Positions 57,781-64,000 of a stretch of 64,000 nucleotides of DNA are shown piece after piece (the stretch's first letter is position 1; every line of letters begins with the position of its first letter). Source of the stretch: Macrotrachela quadricornifera (lineage: Eukaryota > Rotifera > Eurotatoria > Philodinida > Philodinidae); NCBI GenBank assembly GCA_022393335.1, contig JAJEKB010021111.1, forward strand, positions 408,491 to 472,490. The letters run 5' to 3'. The notes under the pieces were generated by a model. That model made no database searches. It was not told the origin of the DNA and worked only from the letters and a program-made list of their open reading frames with translations. Made by a program: the position numbers and the translations under genes.

Positions 57781-58619
57781 CTCGTTATTTCATGTACCAA
57801 TCAAGGTTTTGTTTAAGAGTCACTTTCAAAGCTCTCTCATAATTTAAATACAGATATATGAATTTTTTTATTTCATAATCTTATACTAATATGTTTTTGA
57901 ATAAGTTTATCTTTTTTGAAATACGTTTTGTCTTCACAAACAGCCAGTGAATGATACACTCTTTTCTTAACTATGAATGAAGAAACTCATATAACCGAAA
58001 TATCAGATATATATCAGTATAATAAAAATAACTTACACCAGTCAATTGTGAGTCTTTATAAAGGAGACATGTTAACTAGTAGTTTTAAAAGTGAGAAAAG
58101 TTGAAACAAAGAATTTGCTTTTAATTTATAAACGAAATGCTATATTTTAATGATATTATAAGATTCTTCAGATATAAAAGAAATGCATTGTTCTGTATAG
58201 CAAGTACAAGTAGAAATATTTTCTTCCGAGCTCTGATTCTTATATACTGATCAAGAACTCGTACCTGTACTAGAGTACAATACCAAAAATGATAGTTACG
58301 AAAAATGTTCTAGCACTATGTTCTGTTATAATCTACAGTTAGATGATGATCCAAAGGCTCTTGAGTGTCGAGTGGAGAATCCATGAAATGTTGAAATTAA
58401 TACAATATTATTCGCTACTATGATTCCATTTGTAGCTGTATCGACAAATACACCAATGAATCGATTAATTGACTTTTTCAAAATTTTAATGAAACTGTAT
58501 CAAAATAAAATTTATTATTTTTCGTAAAAAAGAAATTTTATTTAAAGTTATTCATTGCTTGCGTATATAATATAAAAAGCAAAAATGACATTCTATTTAA
58601 TAAATTTATTAACACGTGA
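57781..58619. other. no gene recognised
   Basis: 3' flank of the ABC transporter. Scattered coding-like phrases on the plus strand (MNEETHITEISDIYQYNK near 57973; YNLQLDDDPKALECRVENP near 58327) are broken by stops and not assignable. Confidence 0.35.
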
Positions 58620-61600
58620 CTAACTCGAACGTTGTTGTGCTATAATTAATTTACTATAAAGACCATATAATTGCAGAAGTTTATCATGTGTACCCTAAAT
58701 ATAAATAATTTTATTTAGTAAAATTTATGTTAAATAGATATTACTTCTTCTTTTATTTTTCCTCGATCAACTACAGCAATTTTTTCTGAATTTAGAATTG
58801 TCGAAAGACGATGAGCAATTGTTAAACATGTTCGATTTGACTTTTGTTGATCTAATACTACTTGTACAATCTTTTCACTTTCATTGTCTAATGCTGATGT
58901 TGCTTCATCAAGAAGTAAAATTTTTGGTGAACGAATTAAAGCTCGAGCTATGGCAACTAAATAGTATTTGACATTGTATTTTATATATTATAAAACATTA
59001 TGAATTAGCTTACTTCTCTGTTTTTGTCCACCAGATAATTGACTACCTTTTGTTCCACATAATGTTTCGTAACCCTAAAAAGTCTAGATTAAAGCATATA
59101 GATATATTGATGGGAACTAACTTGAGGTAATGAGCATATAAATTCATGAATATTTGCCATTTGTGCAGCTTTTTCAATTTCATTTTGTGTTAATTCTCGA
59201 CTATTATCACCATAGGCAATATTATCACGAATTGATATATTAAAAAGAACAGGTTCTTGTTGAACAAGACCTAGAATTGATCGAAGCCATCGAATATTGA
59301 GATGTTTAATATTATGTCCATCGAGTAGAATATTTCCTTTTATTGGTTCATAGAATCGTTCTAATAATGCAATCGTTGTTGATTTTCCACCACCGGATGG
59401 ACCGACAAGTGCAGTTACACCACCAGTTATACATTTCAATGAAAGATTTACAAGAACAGGATATGTTGAACGAGTAGGATATCGAAAATGTACATCTTGA
59501 AATTCAATATCACCTCTGACTTCTTTCTAAACATTAGTTAAAAATTTTTCTGTTCATACACATAAAACTTATCATACCAAAATTATGCCTGATTCATCAT
59601 AAGGATCGATTTGTGTTCGTCGTTGATTTAATTGCATGATTCTTAATGCCGCTTTTTTAGCTTTTGAATAATCAGGAATCAAAGCCATTGAATAGCCAAT
59701 TTGAACCATTGTAAAAGTAATAACAGCATAAACTCTATGAAGAAGAATTTTATATTCAATTATAAACAATACAAATAATTCATTGTATACCTGAATACAT
59801 TTTCAAAGGCTGTTTCGCCATTGTAGACAAGTTTACTACCGTACCAAAATGTAGCTGCATCAGCAAAATATGTAACTGAATTTGCAATGCCAGCAGCGAT
59901 GGAAACGAAATGCAAACGATACTTTTTTCGTCTAAAAGAAAAAAGTTCCCTGTTACCAGTATGTCACAGAATCTGAATGATTCATGGATGGTCAGATCTA
60001 TAGGTCGGATTGAATCTCCTGACTGAAAAAGAATACGCCCAATGAACAGTTGCTACACATAACACATCAAATCTCGGGTACCATGTAGGATTTTTCTCAG
60101 TAAAATTCCAGATGCGGGTACCTATACAAGTACCTTACTCAGTGAATATACTATTATGGGTACCCTCCTGAACTGAATACCTTCTCTAGGGTACAGCGAT
60201 ATATTAAGAATACAAACTTGAATTCACGATTGAATGTATTCTTATACAAATCAATAAAATATTGTTCTTGTTGAAGTGCAGCTACAGTTCGAATATTTTC
60301 TATTGCTTCAGTAGCATACTGAAGATAAAATAAAGAAAAGATAATATGATATATTATTTAATATATTGAATTCTACCTGTCCACCTTGTTCACTAAATGT
60401 TTTACTTTTCGATTTATTAGCATCAGCTTCTTGTTGTCCTGATGACTTTCCAGCCAATGCTAATATAGGTATAAAAGACAACAAAACAACTGTTAATTTC
60501 CAACTCGATATAAATGCAATAGTTAGAGCCATTATTGTAGTGCTCACTGTTTGAACGATGATACCAATACGAACGCCAGTCATACCCTAAAATTTACATC
60601 ATAAAATTCGTATTTTAACACATAATGTTTTGTAAGTTTTAATAGGAAAAAATTGAATGCTTTCTCAACATTGATAATTAATTCATACTTTTAAAGCAGC
60701 TGCATCAGATGATAAACGTGTAACAAGAGCACCAACAGAATTTTCTTCTCGATCAAAATAATCCATATCTTGACGTATCATATCAGCAAATGTTATTTTT
60801 CTCATTCGCATTGTTAATTCTTCACCTGATTTTGAAAATCCAACATTACTTAATAATTGTGCTATTCCTGACATAAAACCAAGTATAAAAATAATTCCAA
60901 CATATATATTTGTATAATATTTTTGTGTATTAAGATCTTTTTCACCAATTAAACCATATATTCTACTGAATATAAATGCTGATATTGGTTCAATAATACC
61001 TAATAAAAAAGCACATAATGTTCCAATGACAATCCAAGGCCATTCATGTATATTAAATTTTAAAATTTTAAATACAAATGGTATACGAAAACGTATAGAT
61101 CTATTTCTATCAACATCATCGACTAATCTCTCAGTAGGATCATTATCATCATCAATATTAACATTGGTATTGGATTCTTCTGACATAATCGATGATAATC
61201 TCGAATGTCTTCTATATACTACAATTCATTTTATCATTAATTTATAGAAGAAAAACTAGTTTACATACATGAACATGGTTCGATGAAATTATCTTCAATT
61301 TCATTATCTGTATGATCTTGATTTTGATCATTTTCTGTTTGACTTTGAAGATTAATTAATTCATAATAGAAACCTTTGAATTTAATTAAATCATGATGAG
61401 TACCATGTTCGACAACTTCACCCTGTTTTAATACAATAATAATATCAGCATTTTGTATTGTACTCAAACGATGTGCTACAATAATCGTTGTTCGTCCTGT
61501 TTTCATTCTATTTAATGCATCTTGAACAAGACGTTCACTTTTATTATCTAATATAAATATACATTTTTTTTTATTGATAATAATAGAATAAAATCAGACA

Positions 61601-63967
61601 AACCAAGTGCACTAGTTGCTTCGTCGAGTAAAAGAATTTTTGGATCAGAAATTAATGCTCGTGCAATAGCGACTAGAACAATCATTTCCTAGTGTTTATC
61701 TATATTCTTGTTTTAATTCATAATAAAAAACTCTGCTCACCTCGTTGTTTTTGACCACCACTTAATTTATCACCAACCATTGTCTTATATTTCTAAACAA
61801 ATTTCTATTATTAAAAAATCTAATTATGAAGAAAAAAAAACACTCGATATACAATACTTCTGGTAAGGCCATTATGAATTCATGTGCATTTGCCATTTTA
61901 GCAGCTATTTCAATTTCATGATCAGTTGCATTCGATTTACCTAATCGAATATTTTCTTCAATTGATCCAGTAAATAATGCAAGTTCTTGAGAAACAACAC
62001 CAATATTCGAACGAAGCCATGCAACATTCAATGTTTTTATATCTTTTCCATCAATTAATATTCGACCTTCATCCGAATCATAAAATCTTTGAATTAATTG
62101 GATTATTGTACTTTCTATTATGATAGAAAAATTCGAATAGTAGTTGATAAGATAATGTTTTCTTTTTTCTCTAATAAAGCCTATTCACTCATTTATTATA
62201 TATGTCAAACTCAAAATTGACATTAGTTACAAAAAAAGAAAACGAAATAATCAACTAACTTCCACATCCTGATGCACCAACTAATGCAATTGTTTTACCA
62301 GATGAGATTTTTAATGATAGATTCTTCACAGCCTAGAAATATATTGAAGACAAATTAATGATTTTATTTTTATAGAAAATAACTTTAACATATTCATCTT
62401 CATGTCTGTTCACTTTCAATAAATACACTCTGTAGACTTGTTCAGGATTTATATTCATAAAGATATGCTTAGAGAGATCGATAGCGATACATAAAAAAAG
62501 GATCTCTATAGGCATGTCTTTACCGATATAAACCTTGAATAAACGGTTCTTCTAGAAGTCAAAATTTTGGAGAGATCTGTTCTGTTATAATGTATAAACA
62601 TATTTAAGATTATTTCAGACTTTCATGTGAACAATTTCGCACTATGATTTTATATGACTGGAAAATTGGTTTAACATAAAAAGACAGCCATGCCCGTTTG
62701 GTGCAAGCATGAGAGGACCAAGCACCTTCTGACCGCACAGTCCTTGATTTGTTTCATGAATTTCAGCGAAATAATTTTAATGTTGAAGAAGTTGCCCATA
62801 CAGTTCGTCCTTCAACATACGAGCAAATATAGTATGCCCTGGGGATTAGTTCGCCATCAATTAATTCAATCATTCATGATTATTTAAAGTTGCACAAGGT
62901 TTGCGCTCGATGGGTGCCTCACCAGTTGATGTGATGATCAAAAAAGGCTACGTGTCCAATTTTGTCGGCAGTCACTGAAGAGATTTAAGGAAGGTCAATC
63001 TCGTCGTGTATTCAACATTATAACAGGTGATGAATCATGATTCATCGCAACAAAAGTTCAAGTAAACAAATGGTGGCTATTTTCTTCATGAAATTTGGTT
63101 TAATCGAGTCGATACCATTAGAACTTAATGAGACGATAAATGCAAATTGGTATATCAAAAGCTGTCTATCACAAGTCTGCAAAACTGTATCAGGAAGAAG
63201 ACAAAATACCAGTCTTTGTGATCTGATTCTTCATGATGATAATGCAAGGCCATATCGAGCCTGGATTGCTAACGAATTTTTGACCGAAAATCATATAAAA
63301 ATTCACCATATTCCCCAAACGCAAGAATCAACTACATGGAATTCAGTTCAATGACGACAACGCAATATTAACAGCTTTAGAAAAATTCATTGACAGTGTC
63401 ACAAACGACGATTTCAAAAACTGTTTCATGGACTGGTTTATTCGTATACACTAGCACTAGGCTCTGAATATTTGTCTCAAGGGCGGGCGAAAAAAATTTC
63501 TCGGCGCCCCATGTATAATAAAGGTCTTGTTTCATATAGAACTGAATAGTTACTCAAGTTTCTTTTTCTCAAATATATTCGTATTATGAACAATATAGAG
63601 AAAGAAAATGTCAATCTTCATTTTATTCTTACTAATATTTCTGGTCGTGTTGGATACGTAAAAGTAACATTTTCAAATTCAATATCACCAATAATATGAT
63701 CAGGTTGATTTCCTTCATTACTCATCGCATTAATTTTTGATTGCTAAATAGAAAAACTCTATATTCTATTAAATGAATGAAATATTATCTTACTCGATCG
63801 ATTATTTTAAATACATGATAAGCACTTGCTAATGCTTCTGAAAAATTTTGAAAATTTGGAATAAATTTTAACGTACTGAATATTGCAACCTATTTATATT
63901 ATGATTATATTTATTATTTATATTTAATTGAATCTAGAAAATAGTATACCATGCATGAGATGAGTAC
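58620..63967 (-). CDS. ABCB-type full ABC exporter (P-glycoprotein-like), 3' part
   Basis: Seventeen exons give the last 948 residues; the 5' part lies beyond the window. Exons: 63967-63950, 63889-63794, 63743-63633, 62332-62260, 62114-61858, 61792-61741, 61672-61604, 61547-61269, 61218-60689, 60586-60377, 60318-60218, 59931-59791, 59734-59578, 59526-59122, 59074-59014, 58956-58745, 58694-58620. All phases agree and the sum is a multiple of three. NBD1 has GASGCGKST (Walker A), LSGGQKQR and [13 protein letters not shown]. An acidic/basic linker with RRHSRLSS follows. Then come TMD2 ([35 protein letters not shown] and further helices) and NBD2 with [30 protein letters not shown] and AHRLST. 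Both ATP sites look intact. Such exporters pump lipids or hydrophobic toxins out of the cell across the plasma membrane. Most introns are 47-68 bases; two larger ones (286 and 1300 bases) hold transposon debris. Confidence 0.92.
60040..60190. repeat. GGTACC-rich repeat fragment in an ABC-transporter intron
   Basis: Several GGGTACC/GGTACCC words (60077, 60116, 60159) within the 286-base intron 59932-60217. It resembles the element at 52150-52505 but without clear terminal repeats. Confidence 0.45.
62640..63480 (+). pseudogene. mariner transposase relic in an ABC-transporter intron
   Basis: The plus strand reads [20 protein letters not shown], then [24 protein letters not shown]. Next are [20 protein letters not shown] and NIITGDES, the first-Asp block. 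[44 protein letters not shown] (second Asp block) and a C-terminal [13 protein letters not shown] follow. It includes stops and at least three frame changes. It lies antisense to the host gene, in the 1300-base intron 62333-63632, and is nearly full length for a mariner enzyme (about 340 residues), so it is a fairly recent but dead insertion. Confidence 0.8.
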
Positions 63968-64000
63968 CTATTACGAAAACAAAACAAAAAAAAAAACATT

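Overview
This window looks like nuclear DNA of a bdelloid rotifer, most like an AT-rich, transposon-laden genome of the Rotaria type. That is an inference from gene content, since no ribosomal or mitochondrial marker is present. The base composition is strongly AT-rich. Many introns are only about 50-80 nt, with GT-AG ends. The genes are of kinds heavily expanded in bdelloids: an NHL-repeat propeller, an R-S-E ADP-ribosyltransferase, a KCTD/T1 protein, a rhodopsin-like receptor, and rotifer-type proteins of unknown function. Two loci, an NRPS-like thioester-reductase remnant and a sphingomyelinase-D-like gene, belong to families with patchy distribution that suggests horizontal acquisition. 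The rest is dominated by decayed DNA transposons.

Layout. 1-5.8 kb: a reductase-domain pseudogene and two foldback repeats of one family. 5.8-7.0 kb: secreted sphingomyelinase-D-like gene with a 63-nt leader intron. 8.7-14.4 kb: MITEs, tandem repeats, a KCTD-like gene and a large foldback element. 15-21 kb: RT scrap, mariner, Tc1 and hAT relics around one NHL gene. 21.7-24.8 kb: a 3.1-kb DNA transposon with about 285-bp terminal inverted repeats (TIRs), a dead transposase and a nested TA-flanked MITE. 27-33 kb: foldback elements, MITEs and tandem repeats with no gene recognised. 33.8-38.4 kb: an ankyrin-ADP-ribosyltransferase gene and an F-box/laminin-G-like gene. 38.9-40.3 kb: an internally deleted Mutator-like element with a perfect 9-bp target duplication. 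41.4-43.2 kb: a GPCR pseudogene and a rotifer-type gene of unknown function. 44.4-47.5 kb: hAT-like and Tc1-like elements and a foldback repeat. 47.7-54.0 kb: a three-exon gene that I read as one protein of three fused two-transmembrane units. 54-57.8 kb: foldback and hAT-like elements and a hAT relic. 58.6-64 kb: the 3' three-quarters of an ABCB (P-glycoprotein type) full transporter on the minus strand, running off the right edge.

The genes do not form an operon or pathway; they are independent eukaryotic loci separated by mobile DNA. The item most likely to be undescribed is the 47.7-54.0 kb gene. Its units have the topology of trimeric two-TM channels (short inside N-terminus, TM, about 300-residue Cys-rich ectodomain, TM). 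They are joined by two phase-1 introns into a natural three-unit concatemer. Its second intron holds a mariner relic, which is itself split by a hAT-like element made almost entirely of inverted hexamer arrays. All family calls are by eye from motifs; no database search was possible.
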